From the NCBI GenBank assembly GCA_033675265.1, contig JAUJYZ010000677.1:471089-535088 (forward strand): a DNA stretch of 64,000 nt, in the 5' to 3' direction. Source of the stretch: Actinostola sp. cb2023 (Eukaryota > Cnidaria > Anthozoa > Actiniaria > Actinostolidae). The notes beneath the pieces were generated by a model that made no database searches, was not told where the DNA came from, and saw only the letters and a program-made list of their open reading frames with translations. This document shows, one piece after another, positions 11,878 through 23,347 of the stretch. Within the stretch, counting starts at the first letter, position 1; each line of letters opens with the position of its first letter. A program made the position numbers and the translations under genes.

Positions 11878-12319
11878 GAAAAAATTATGGAATCTGATTG
11901 GCTAAGAGCAATGCAATTAATTTGCAGTTACTAGGTAATTTGCCCTGCGATGCAAACTACAGTTTTTACCATAAATATATTTTACCGTAAATCCCCTCTA
12001 TTTAGTCCCCCTTTTTGAAGCACGATTTTTATTAAGCCCCCTCCCTCTTTTGAGCCCCAAACCCATCCCCCCCCCCTCCCCCTCCCCTTCCCCTCCTTCT
12101 CCCAAAGATACCGTAGTACGTAATGTGATGATATACCGTACTTTAATGAAATACACAACGGTCCGATACGCGTGACTCATGCATAGGGCATATAAACTTA
12201 ACATGTTCAGTATTTATTACCGTATTTAAAAAAAGTGAAAAGGTACCCGTGACCGTAATTGGCATAACGGCCTACATCTCTGGTTTATTAAGCCCCCTCC
12301 CTCCATTAAGCCCAATCCC

Positions 12320-12363
<44 letters not shown>

Positions 12364-12530
12364 AAAAGTGCTTGAAATAAATAAGCCCATGCACCGGGGG
12401 GCTAAATAGAGGATTTAAACGGTAATTGGTAGTCATGGTCTGATTTTTTTTTTTGAAAAATGCACTCGTTCAACTGAATTAATATCCCAAATTGCACTCG
12501 AAACCATAAGATTACCTCCACTACACTCGT
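11878..12530. mobile_element. MITE interrupted by a second MITE
   Basis: The outer element starts catgaaaaaattatggaatc and ends near caaattgcactcgaaaccat. A second copy is uninterrupted at about 23484-23790. In this copy an inner element (11983-12425) with ends taccgtaaatcccctctatt and, reversed, taccgtttaaatcctctatt splits the sequence; the outer phrase resumes at attggtagtcat. The inner element holds a run of 41 C at 12321-12361. Confidence 0.65.
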
Positions 12531-12835
12531 AAGGTCAAACAAACGAAAAGAACCATCGAATCAAGGATGAAATTAAACCAGAAATTAAACAATTGTACAG
12601 TACATTTATAAATTTGCAGATAATTGACAAAATTGTAAAAAAAAAAATCAACAATAACAAATAAATAAAAGAAAACGTACTGGAAATAGTTGTCGTCGAG
12701 TGTATATTTATTTATTTATTTATTAGAGACTTCGTTTTCTCGTGTTCTATTAATAATAATTAATAATATATATATATATATTTATTAGTAATAATCAGTA
12801 CATCTTTACAAGGAATGTGTTTGTTATTTTTGTTA

Positions 12836-13326
12836 CAATGTTTAATAATACAACAATTTTGTGTGTAATATAGTATATATTATTACTAGCCTACCTACAA
12901 TGTTTAATAATACAACAATTTTGTATGTAATATAGTATATATTATTACTAGCCTACCTACAATGTTTAATAATACAACAATTTTGTATGTAATATAGTAT
13001 ATATTATTACTAGCCTACCTACAATGTTTAATAATACAACAATTTTGTGTGTAATATAGTATATATTATTACTAGCCTACCTACAATGTTTAATAATACA
13101 ACAATTTTGTATGTAATATAGTATATATTATTACTAGCCTACCTACAATGTTTAATAATACAACAATTTTGTGTGTAATATAGTATATATTATTACTAGC
13201 CTACCTACAATGTTTAATAATACAACAATTTTGTGTGTAATATAGTATATATTATTACTAGCCTACCTACAATGTTTAATAATACAACAATTTTGTATGT
13301 AATATATTATTACTAGCCTACCTACA
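12836..13326. repeat. 62-bp AT-rich minisatellite, 8 copies
   Basis: Units begin caatgtttaataatacaaca and end attactagcctacctac, period 62 bp. Variation is almost confined to gtgtgtaata versus gtatgtaata; the last unit is shortened. The preceding sequence (12700-12790) is (TA)n/(TTTA)n-rich. Confidence 0.96.
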
Positions 13327-14877
13327 ATTTAGTGCGTATTGCCTCCTTTTGGTTTGTTGGTGTTGTGGTATTAAACCGTTAGACTAAGAATTATATCTTG
13401 TCACTCGAAGAAGTCGGCTAGATAGACAAAAATTGAACACAATCTGAAATCCGATTCCCATTTGCCGTGGGATTTGCCTCGGCGATGTTCCCGTAACTGA
13501 CTCATAGCGTGTTCGTTTATTTTGTGACCTTTCTTAGGTCAAATCTTCCACTAGATCATTCGATCAGAATACCGAAAGGTAACCTGAGTATCAGGCTTTT
13601 TTGGCGGAAGGGGGAGAGAAAAAGAAAGGGCCCTCTCCCCCTCCCCTTTCCTTTTTGAAGGCCGGATACTCGGGTTAACCGGAAGGTAGATCACACTTGA
13701 GTTGACGTACATCCCGTACAATGAAAGCAAGCAGCTATCAACTTAACAGCAGGCTTAGTTTTAAAGAAGAAATACTATAACAAGACGCTCAATGAGCGTA
13801 CACTCGGGCTTATGACAAGGACAATGTCAGTTGCGTGAGGAGAGACCTGACAATGACTGACAGTTGCGTGACGAGGGAGACTATGTATATACATGTATGT
13901 GTCGAGTTCATTTGATTTGACTTTGACTTTGAGTTCATTTGATTACCTTTTGACTTTGAGTTCAATTGATTTGATTTTGATGAGTTTGTGTAAAGGTCCC
14001 CTCTCTAGCTTCAGATCCCGAAACGTCGAGTTTGGAATCGAGTTCGAGTTCGGGTTCGAGTTACGGTTCGAACGTCGAAACAAGGACATCTTCTTCAATA
14101 CAATATCATTTCTCTGACGTCATGACAATCAGTGACAGTTGAGTGACGAGGGAGACCATGTGGCGGGTGAGTATGTACATGATACGTCTTGAGGTTGCAT
14201 AGGTCAGATGGTTCTGATAACGCCCTCACGTTTGTTTTTGTTAAATATATTTTAAGCGAGCTTCTAGTCCTTCTACCACTTCTAGTCATTGAACGATGAA
14301 CTAGAATCCTGACCTTTAATAGCTTGAAGATCTACAGCTGCTTTCAAAACTAAGATTCAAATCTACTTGAGTCCTGTGTGTTGTTTGTTTTTTTCTTATC
14401 TGCTGAGTAATCTTGAAACTCGATACGATTAAATACGTCGCATACTTTCGTCATTCTTTGACCGGACTACGACGACGACGACTACCGAAAAACGCATTTT
14501 ATAACTCGGGCTTCCTTCGGAAGTGCCCGAGTAATTATCGAAAATTATATGTTCGATGATGTTCGATTGGCAAACTCAATCGAACGATTGGCTTCGATTG
14601 ATTTTTCGTTCGATTGGATACGCCGGGATAGACACAAATAGTTGCTAAACACGAGTCTTGTAGTCGAAGCGTGCACTGCATTGTGGTAGAAAGGAATGTC
14701 GAACAGATCTCAAAATTTTCTACCATATCTGCTAACTTGATTGAATTAGGATCGCTGCCTTGCTACGCTCGCTCAGGGTCGCTTCGCTGCGGCAGCAATT
14801 ATTATTATTATTATTCTCTTTCAGTGTCAGAAGTTTGAGTATATATTATATTATTTGTATTTCCACCTGTTTTTCAG
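13327..14877. other. Intergenic stretch with partial duplications
   Basis: No supported gene. A segment with acagttgcgtgacgagggag at about 13860 recurs with changes at about 14138. The region 13900-14070 is built of gagttcatttgat and gagttcgagttcg words. One exon-like stretch (13538-13578, good acceptor and donor) does not join the terminal exon at 14878 in frame. Confidence 0.5.
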
Positions 14878-14976
14878 AAACGTCATACAGCCTTGTATCC
14901 ATATTATGATCGCCCAAAACCATGTTCAGCGAGTCGCAGCGATCCTACTATCTTTGGCAATAGTAAAAAGGAATAA
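14878..14976 (+). CDS. Candidate orphan terminal exon, unknown protein
   Basis: A strong acceptor (ccacctgtttttcag) is followed by 32 codons and TAA. The peptide starts KRHTALYPYYDRPKPCSASR and ends GNSKKE. It is basic and Pro/Tyr/Ser-rich and begins in phase 0. I do not recognise it. No matching upstream exon was found on the plus strand; a minimal ATG-TGG-CGG followed by gtgagt near 14158 fits the phase but is too short to trust. It could be a real last exon of an unannotated gene or a chance frame. Confidence 0.3.
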   Translation, partial: KRHTALYPYYDRPKPCSASRSDPTIFGNSKKE

Positions 14977-15683
14977 TAATCGTTGTATCAACATAAAACA
15001 CAAAGCAGTACTAATGCAGTAACTTGTATAGCGGCCGTGTGTGCGTGCGTTAAGGCCGACGATTTTCAAGCCTTCCTTTGTATCAGATGAATGTTGTCGT
15101 GGCAACCTGACGTAATACCTTTTCAGGGATTAAATTTGAATATTGGATACCATTCCCAACATACGTTCTGTTGTCTTTTCATTATAACGAGATATAGAAA
15201 ACGGACACTGAAAATCGTAAATGTACTTGGATTGAGAGTTTGGCAAGGAATAAGGCACAGATTTTCATCCGTTTCGCTGCCGACACGCAACGATTCTTCG
15301 CTTCCAGAGGCCTAAATCTCACTCGCCAAGAATAGTAAACTGTGACGGTAAGGCAAACAAACTTACACTATACTTACTCAGCGTGTTTCGTTGTTTATTT
15401 GCTTTATACTCACAGTGTAGATTTCCCGCGACAATAAACGTGAAAGCTCATGTTCGCATGTAATAAAGTATACTAAGTTGTTTAATAGTTCATGTGAATT
15501 AAACTATAATACATTGCTTGAACGCATATCACATTAATGTCCTGAGCGCTTTTACTTTGTGATCGACTGTGTTTTGAGAAACTGAAAGGGACTAGAAGAT
15601 TGAATAATAAGGGGGGAGTGAACAGAGAAAAGCATATGAAATGTAATTTAACAATTGTTGTTGTTGTAGAATTAATATAAAGT
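14977..15683 (+). promoter_or_regulatory. Upstream region of the patched-like gene
   Basis: This 0.7-kb stretch precedes the inferred start codon at 15684 and should hold the promoter and 5' UTR. No confident TATA box, initiator or factor-binding cluster is visible; a tataaag lies only about 6 bp before the ATG and cannot serve it. The placement rests only on the gene model. Confidence 0.3.
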
Positions 15684-18600
15684 ATGGATTTAGAAGAATC
15701 GAGCAACAACAGGTGAGCATCTAGAACCATTGTACACCTGTTTCGAATAAGGTTATCGGAGAGAAAGGCGATAGAATATGGTCATTCTATTACAAATAAC
15801 CTGACTAATTTACTAGTTCACAGGAGCGTAGCGTGCACACTAAAATAAAAATATCATAAGAAACATAAATATTTAAAAAAATTGAAATCTAAGACAAAAT
15901 CTTACATAATGTATTTTACCACAACTAGCATTGATAACGCGCGCTTGAGCCGTGGCTAATAAGAGTACGTGCGCGCGCGTGAATCAGTTTTTCCATCAAA
16001 ATTTATCGGCGTTTTCGGATGCACGCTCACGTTGTGGTAAAAATAGCGCTTACGCTCTCTTGTCAATGTCCTGGAATTTACCACGGTTGGCGCCATCTCA
16101 TCGTCAAAATTGTTAAGTGGATGCACTCGGCTACGCCTCGTGAATCCACAACAATTTTGACGATTCGATGACGCCAACCCGTGTTTAAATCAGAGTATAT
16201 ACCACGCGAAACTATCGTAAATTTGTTAATTTATAACATTCTTATATAACGCGCGCTCTGATTGGCTAATTAGCGTGCGCGAGGATGCCCCATAACTCTA
16301 TGGACGCAGCTCGCGACATCGCCGCGCGTCAGATTGAAATCAGATTGAAAATAAAATTCCGCTTCGCGTCGTGGTTTCCTACGCTTCTCTCGTGTTCTCC
16401 CAACATCCCGCGTGTATCGATCAGCTCATATAAAACTCGATTTCGTTTTATATTTCTTAAATATCAAAAATGTTCGGGGAGGATGCCCCTGCTATTACAA
16501 CCGTGATTACATTCATTTTGTGTCTTGCTTACATCGTTTCTTATTTCAAACTCTCTTTGCTGAGTGAGCACTGTATATATATGCGATTAATTAAATCACA
16601 AACTAGTAGATAATTATTACGTATAAACTGTACTCGCTCGACTAATTGTTAGAATATCTGAAACTAAAACAGTAGACTGGGCCACAACCGATTACATCAT
16701 TTTTTTCTTTCGCGAATGATCATGTCGCCTTTCTCTCTGACAAACTTAGGATGACCCTTCTATCTCCTATCATAATTATTTCTCTCTGACAACCTCAGTT
16801 AGGATGACCCTTCGATCTCCTCAAACTTTCTCTCTGACAAACTTAGGATGACCCTTCGAATCTCCTATCATCTTTCTCTCTGACAACCTCAGTTAGGATG
16901 ACCCTTCTATCTCCTATCACCTTTCTCTCTGACAACCTCAGTTAGGATGACCCTTCTATCTCCTATCATCTTTCTCTCTGACAAACTTAGGATGACCCTT
17001 CTATCTCCTATCATCTTTCTCTCTGACAACCTCAGTTAGGATGACCCTTCGATCTCCTCACCTTTCTCTCTGACAAACTTAGGATGACCCTTCTATCTCC
17101 TATCATCTTTCTCTCTGACAACCTCAGTTAGGATGACCCTTCTATCTCCTATCACCTTTCTCTCTGACAAACTCAGTTAGGATGACCCTTCTATCTCCTA
17201 TCACCTTTCTCTCTGACAGCCTCAGTTAGGATGACCCTTCTATCTCCTATCACCTTTCTCTCTGACAGCCTCAGTTAGGATGACCCTTCTATCTCCTATC
17301 ACCTTTTCTCTCTGACAACCTCAGTTAGGATGACCCTTCGATCCCCTATCATCTTTCTCTCTGACAACCTCAGTTAGGATGACCCTTCTATCTCCTATCA
17401 CCTTTCTCTCTGACAACCTCAGTTAGGATGACCCTTCTATCTCCTATCACCTTTCTCTCTGACAACCTCAGTTAGGATGACCCTTCTATCCCCTATCGTC
17501 TTTCTCTCTGACAACCTCAGTTAGGATGACCCTTCTATCTCCTATCACCTTTCTCTCTGACAACCTCAGTTAGGATGACCCTTCTATCTCCTATCACCTT
17601 TCTCTCTGACAACCTCAGTTAGGATGACCCTTCTATCCCCTATCGTCTTTCTCTCTGACAGCCTCAGTTAGGATGACCCTTCAGTGGCGGATCCAGGATT
17701 TTACAAAGGGGGGTGGATAATATATTCTTCATCAGAGAGTCGACTGATTATAATTATACAGGCCAGGTGCTGATTGACGCCAGGAGCGTAGCTAGTCTTT
17801 TTTGCTGCTACACAAAAGTGAACCAGGGCCGTAGCAGAGGCCAATCGGTGGGGGAGACGCGTAGCGAGCGCCGTAGGCGTGAGGCGCTAGGGGGGTTTGG
17901 GGGCATGCCCCCCAGAAAATTCTGAAATCCAGAGGCTCGGAAATGCTATTTCCAGCGTTCTCCAAGAGTTATTTGTGATTTACGCGTATCGCTAATTACT
18001 TCCTACACTGTCTCAGCAAACAAATGCATATTGAAAATAGTATAACACTGGAGAATTTCGATGGATGAATCGATTCAGACAATCCTTTAATTAGCGAAAG
18101 TCCTTAATTATGAATCGTGCTCTGCTCTGACCAAGGCTGGTTTTATTTCCATCATATCGCTACGATCGCTCAGGCTAGGATACGCGTCCAAAATGTGTTC
18201 AGCTGCGATCACTAGTGTGGTTTCGCTGTGAGAGCTGAAAAGAATTGTCAAATTCAAGGGACAATTTTATTATAATAAGGTTTAAAGCAAGTTCACACAA
18301 CAGTGTTTATATAACATCTGAACAACCGGGTTTCTCCTAATCCGTGTAATAACGCGAAACATGAGGGGGAGTGTTAGAACACTTACAAAAAGAGGGGGGT
18401 GACTAGCCACCCAATCCACCCCCCCTGGATCCGCCCCTGCCCTTCTATCTCCTATCACCTTTCTCTCTGACCTTTCTTGAAGGTATAATTTCAACATATG
18501 TTGTTTGGTCCATCCTTTCTTTTTATTTTCCCTTCCTTTTCTTTTTTTCTTTCTTTTCTTCTTTTATTCCTTTAATAAACTCATTAAATCACATTCCATT

Positions 18601-21600
18601 TCTCCCCAGCTCTAACAAGTGCTGCAAAGGATGCTGCGCATGCCCTAAGAAGATGAGCCGCTTTTTCGAGAAAACCTTCGGAGGTCTGGGACACACTGTG
18701 GCCAGCTTTCCATGGATAACAATAGCGGTCAGCGTCATCATTGTTGGCACATGCGCGGTAGGCTTCATGTTCGCACAGAGCGAGAATCGTGTAGAGAAGC
18801 TCTACATCCCACCAGACAGTATGTCACTGAAACACCTCGATAAAGCGAGTCGGTATTTCCCTCAAATGGACACGAAGAAAGAAGTGATTATATTCGTCGC
18901 TGAACCTGGAAAAGATGTTCTCTCCAGGCAGTGTTTCCTGGAAATACTCCAGATCCACAATGCTATTATTTCTCTACAAGATTTCCACAAGCATTGCGTC
19001 AAGGCGGCAGGCAAGTGCATCTTTCTCAATCCCTTGGAAGTTTTTAACTTTGATGAAAAAAAGGTTGACAACATTTCTGAAACGATTTCTAAAGTGTACA
19101 ATTCGCCTGCGTTTTTGATGCGCAGCGGTCGTCCACTAAGAATGACTTTCAGTCGGATATTCGGTCATGCGGTGTGGTGGAAGAATGGCACTCTTCGAAG
19201 CGCGTCTGCAGTTCAAGTTGAATACCTCATGTCTGATAGAAAGCAGGAAGAGCTCCTAGAATTGGAAGATGCTCTTATAAAAAAAGTGTTTGAAATGAAG
19301 TCAAGTTTCACGTGTGCCAAAGTGTACCTTTCAGCCGGACGCAGCCTGAGCGACGCTACAGCGGAGAGCACTGGTTCCGACATCGTTCTCTTTAGTATCA
19401 CATTCACCCTGATGATCACATTTGCTTGCGTTTCACTTCTCAAGTTCAAGAACCCGTTGGCAGGTCACGCGTTGTTGGCCCAAGCGGGAATCCTCGCGAT
19501 TGGTCTCGGGATTCTTGCGGGACTTGGTTTGTCTATGTTTATTGGCATCCCGTTTATCAGTTTTATAGGGATTCTACCGTTTCTGATTCTCGGTATCGGT
19601 ATTGATGACATGTTCATCATGTTAGATGAGCTCGACCGAATAGACATCAGCAAGCACAGTGTATCACAGACTGTCAAACTCGTGATGTCACATTCTGGGC
19701 CTACCATCACCATGACAACGCTTACTGACCTCGTTGCCTTCGCTGTCAGTACTTCGACCCAGTTCCCTGCGATCCGATACTTCTGCATCTACGCGGCTTT
19801 GACCGTCACCTTTGCATACCTAATGCTAGTGACATTCTTCGTGGCTTTGTTAACATTTGATGTCCGTAGAATCAAAGCAGGGCGTCGGGACTTTTGCCCT
19901 GTTTGTCGTGCCCCTCCCGAGAAAGAGGGCAACAACCCGTGGACCACACCCTATCAGCATATATCTAGCTATATCATGCAAGGCTGGGGCAAGGTACTTA
20001 TGCTCCCAGCTGTACGGGTGTTTGTAGTTCTTATATCACTCGGGCTACTTGGGGTTAGCATTTTCTACGCTTTGAAGGTCAATGAGGATTTCGATCGTCG
20101 TTTACTGGCCAAGAAGGGTGCTTCCATCCTGGACTTTTTTGACGCTCAGGAGATGAACTACGGAAGAACTGTGCAAGTTAGTATAGTAATCGACACACAA
20201 GTCGGCTACGAAACGAGTAAGGTGCAGTCCCAGATCCTCGAACTATCCAAAATCGCAACAGATAACACGTATTACATGAACATGACAGTTTCATGGATGG
20301 AAGTATTCAAGTCGTTTACACAAAAAGCGAATCTTAGCACCATTGGGTCAAACTTTATGCCTTCTTTAAAGATCTTCCTCGAAGTTCCATCGTACGCGCA
20401 ATTTAAACAAGATGTAGTCTTTTCTGCGGAGAACTCTAGTGTGGTTGCGTCGCGCGTTCTTTGCTTCATGAAGCCTACGTCGAGTTCAGTCAGCCAGAAG
20501 GACGCCATGTTGACAATGAGGAGTGACTTGGCGTTGAAGTCGGAGCTGTCGGCATATCCTATTACAAAGGTACGTTTTTTTACACTTTCTTTCTCCCTTT
20601 TTCTTCTCTTTTCTTTGACGTGTCATTGGAATAACACAGCCAAACCTCTCGTAAGCGACCACCCTTGTTATCAGATAAGGTGGTCGCTTAATGGAGGTCG
20701 GTCGCTTGCAATAAAAGATCGTTTGGACACTGTAGCAATAAAGAGCCGATCTTGAACGTTGATTTGACTGCGCATGTGCCAACTAAACATTGCTTATGTT
20801 CTTTCAGACTTTTATCTATCTCGAACAATACGCTCACATCAAGACCGAAGCAATGCGAAATATTGCAGTCGCTGGAGCAGCGGTTTTCATCCTCCTCCTG
20901 CCTTTCCTACTCAGTGTTACCGCTGCCATGTTAGTCTGTCTTGGGTTTGGCGCTGTGATATGCGAACTGTTCGCCCTGATGTACGTGTGGGACGTAGCTC
21001 TCGATATGATATCTACTATCAACCTTGTAATGGCCATTGGATTTTCGGTTGATTATAGTGCACATGTTGCGCATGCGTACGTGAGGTCTACCGAGAGGAC
21101 GCCTGAAGATCGTGTCATCCACGCGCTTAGCACTGTGGGCGCGAGTGTATTTATGGGAGGTATGTCTATATATGGGTATAGTGACCTGATTGGTGCATGA
21201 AAACGAGGACAAGTTTAGGCGAGAACGCTGTGGTTCTTAATTCACGTCGGTGGCAAATACATAGAAAGACTGGGTACGAGTGTTATAACCATTGAGAGAG
21301 CAGTTCCAATTTATAAACTGTATAGCTGATCTAATGTGCTGGAGAAAGAACGTGGAATCCATTCAAGTGATATTTCCACTAGTCAAACACCTCCAAAGAA
21401 CTTGTAACTAATTCAGCCAATCAAAACACTCGAACCCAGTCTTCCAACATTTGCCACAGACCGGCTCCTATGGACCTTTCCGTAGTTTCCCAGAATGCTT
21501 CATGATTCTGCGCGTACAAGCGAGGTCAGGGATAAAAATAGATCGAAAATATTAAGAGAGAATGAAGAAATTCAGTAAAAAACTTAGACTTTTAAATTAA

Positions 21601-23347
21601 AGTGCGTAAGAAGAATCACAAAGATAGATGCAAATTCTCAAGCAAAGAAAATATTTTTCTTCTGTTCTTGATTCGTTACAGTATTCATATTTTCCTCAAT
21701 ACACGATCAATTCTAAATATTTTTTACCCCTGACCTCGCTTGCACGCGCAGAATCATGAAGCATTCTGGGAAACTACGGAAAGGTCCATAGGAGCTCAGG
21801 ATCTGTGAACGTGATTGCCTGCATGCGCGCGCATGCGGATTCAGTTGACCGCATCCCACAGTTTCATATATATTTTTGTCTGTTCTAGGCGCAAGTACGT
21901 TCGTTGGGATAGTCGTCACTGCTTTCGCGTCTTCAGCGATCTTCGTGATATTCTTCAAGATGTTTCTAGGGATCATAGTTCTTGGGTTGGTCCATGGTCT
22001 ATGTTTTCTACCAGTCTATCTTTCTCTTCTCTATCGATGGGCTCCAGTCAAGGTAGAGGTAATTAGTGTGAAATCTCGCTTTAACCGAATAAAACTGTTT
22101 AATGATTGTGAAAGAAATATAGACATAAAGAAAGAGGAAAAGAAAGAGTGAGAAAAGAGCGTGATAAAAAATGAACCGGCCTGTGGCAAACGTTGGAAGA
22201 CTACGTTCGAGTGTTTTGATTGGCTGAATTAGTGTTTGCCCTCGATGAAAGACCAGTGGAAATATCACTTGAATGGATTTCACGTTCTTTCTCCAGCACA
22301 TTGGATAGGCTATACAGTTGCAGATAATATTGTCACCATTTAAGAACTGCTCTCTCAATGGTTATAACACTCGTACCCAGTCTTCCATGTATTTGCCACG
22401 GACGTGAATGAACCTGAAACGAACGATAGAGAAATTCAAAGACAAATAAACGAATTGACTGAGTGTGTGTACTTACCAAGTACGGCTAGGAGCCTAGCAA
22501 TATATTGTGATAATTATTGTTGTTGATGATGACGATGTATACATATGCTGATGATGATTGCACTTTTTTTTAAATGAAGTTCAAACTTTTACAATTTTAG
22601 AGTTTTTTTAAGGTCCGGTTTGCGGCAAACTGGGTACGAGTGTTATAACCATTGCGGCAAACTGGGTACGAGTGTTATAACCATTGCGGCAAACTGGGTA
22701 CGAGTGTTATAACCATTGCGGCAAACTGGGTACGAGTGTTATAACCATTGCGGCAAACTGGGTACGAGTGTTATAACCATTGCGGCAAACTGGGTACGAG
22801 TGTTATAACCATTGCGGCAAACTGGGTACGAGTGTTATAACCATTGCGGCAAACTGGGTACGAGTGTTATAACCATTGAGAAAGCAGCTCTTAAAGTTTG
22901 ACAATATTATCTCCAATTTAAAAACTGTATAAATGTATATTCGCAATACAAATTAAATAAATTAGGATTATTATTATTATATCTATCCAATGTGCTAGAC
23001 AAAGAACGTTGAATCCATTCAAGTGATATTTCCACTAGTCTTTCATCGAGGACAAACAATTAAAAAAACTTGTAACTAATTCAGCCAATCAAAACACTCG
23101 ACATTCGACATTTGCCTGTACGTTTGAAAGTGGTCATACGTCAGAGTAAGATACTTCATTTTTTCTATAGGACGAAAGACGAGAGTCCAATCGACCCAAG
23201 CAATCCCTCGATGGACTTCATAACAAGTCATTTCAGCCAGACACAAAGTTGGCGTTTGTAGCTAGAGAGACACCCGTTCACATAGGACTACAGCCTATAT
23301 TCACTGTTCCTGATACCACAATTACAAACGTTAATCCTGACAGCTGA
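15684..23347 (+). CDS. Patched domain-containing protein (PTCHD3/PTR-like)
   Basis: Five exons: 15684-15712, 18610-20569, 20808-21159, 21889-22058 (or 22052) and 23171-23347, giving about 895 residues. The 29-bp first coding exon (MDLEESSNN plus AG, then gtgagc) fits the phase-2 start of exon 2 and supplies a start codon; ATG 18653 is then internal Met25. Residues 14-21 are a cysteine cluster, a plausible palmitoylation site. The first membrane span is at about 45-64, followed by a large extracellular loop. A sterol-sensing/RND core follows with GIGIDDMFI near 338-346, and the second RND half has GFSVDYSAH near 741-749 and GASTFVGI. These paired Asp motifs are the proton-relay signature of RND transporters. 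The family includes sperm PTCHD3 and nematode PTR proteins; the substrate is unknown. The short soluble C-tail ends NPDS. Intron 1 is 2.9 kb and repeat-filled. Reading exon 2 through its donor at 20570 would give a false C-terminus. Confidence 0.93.
16082..16184. mobile_element. Foldback element in patched-like intron 1
   Basis: Arms around 16085-16115 and 16148-16182 are inverted (ggttggcgccatc against gatgacgccaacc, and cgtcaaaattgtt against aacaattttgacg). GC-rich gcgcgc sequences flank it at 15940-15980 and 16245-16285, also partly inverted to each other, so it may be the core of a larger element. Confidence 0.55.
16728..18475. repeat. 49-bp minisatellite split by a transposon
   Basis: About 20 units of the form ctttctctctgacaacctca plus gttaggatgacccttctatc occupy 16728-17681; a shorter 45-bp variant reads gacaaacttaggatg. 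The last unit resumes at 18440 after the 758-bp insertion. All of it is inside intron 1 of the patched-like gene. Confidence 0.95.
17682..18439. mobile_element. Non-autonomous DNA transposon, hAT-like
   Basis: The ends are inverted: left cagtggcggatccagg, right (reversed) caggggcggatccagg. The 5-bp ccctt is present on both sides (17677-17681 and 18440-18444), and removing the element restores a normal minisatellite unit. No transposase frame is visible. The CAGnGGC termini suggest hAT, whose usual target duplication is 8 bp, so the family call is tentative. A GC-rich segment at 17821-17930 with ggggcatgccccc may be a nested fragment. Confidence 0.75.
20642..20730. repeat. Interspersed hairpin repeat (aagcgacc family)
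   Basis: In the phase-0 intron 20570-20807, ctcgtaagcgaccacccttg faces ggtggtcgcttaatgg as an inverted repeat. Related copies lie at 55885-55960 and 56125-56195 in the CEP85-like gene. Confidence 0.6.
21236..21796. repeat. Inverted repeats in patched-like intron
   Basis: Positions 21464-21541 and 21720-21796 are nearly perfect inverted arms of about 75 bp (ctcctatggacctttccgta / tacggaaaggtccataggag), forming a MITE-like unit of about 333 bp. The preceding 21236-21440 is an inverted counterpart of 22190-22400 in the next intron, with gggtacgagtgttataacca here and its complement there. Confidence 0.8.
22190..22400. repeat. Inverted copy of 21236-21440
   Basis: This intronic block carries, reversed, the words of 21236-21440 (ctcaatggttataacactcg, gaatggatttcacgttcttt). 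The pair brackets the exon 21889-22058, so the transcript could fold this exon into a loop. Confidence 0.75.
22620..22877. repeat. 32-bp tandem repeat, 8 copies
   Basis: Identical units gcggcaaactgggtacgagt plus gttataaccatt, period 32 bp, lie in the last intron of the patched-like gene. The unit is a piece of the neighbouring inverted-repeat family (21262, 22350), so the array appears to have grown from it. A diverged further copy of the family follows at 22985-23110. Confidence 0.92.

Noticed and set aside
20570..20755. C-terminal 60 codons of the 700-codon frame in the patched-like gene
   Set aside because: This is intron read-through; the donor at 20570 and acceptor at 20807 join conserved RND sequence.
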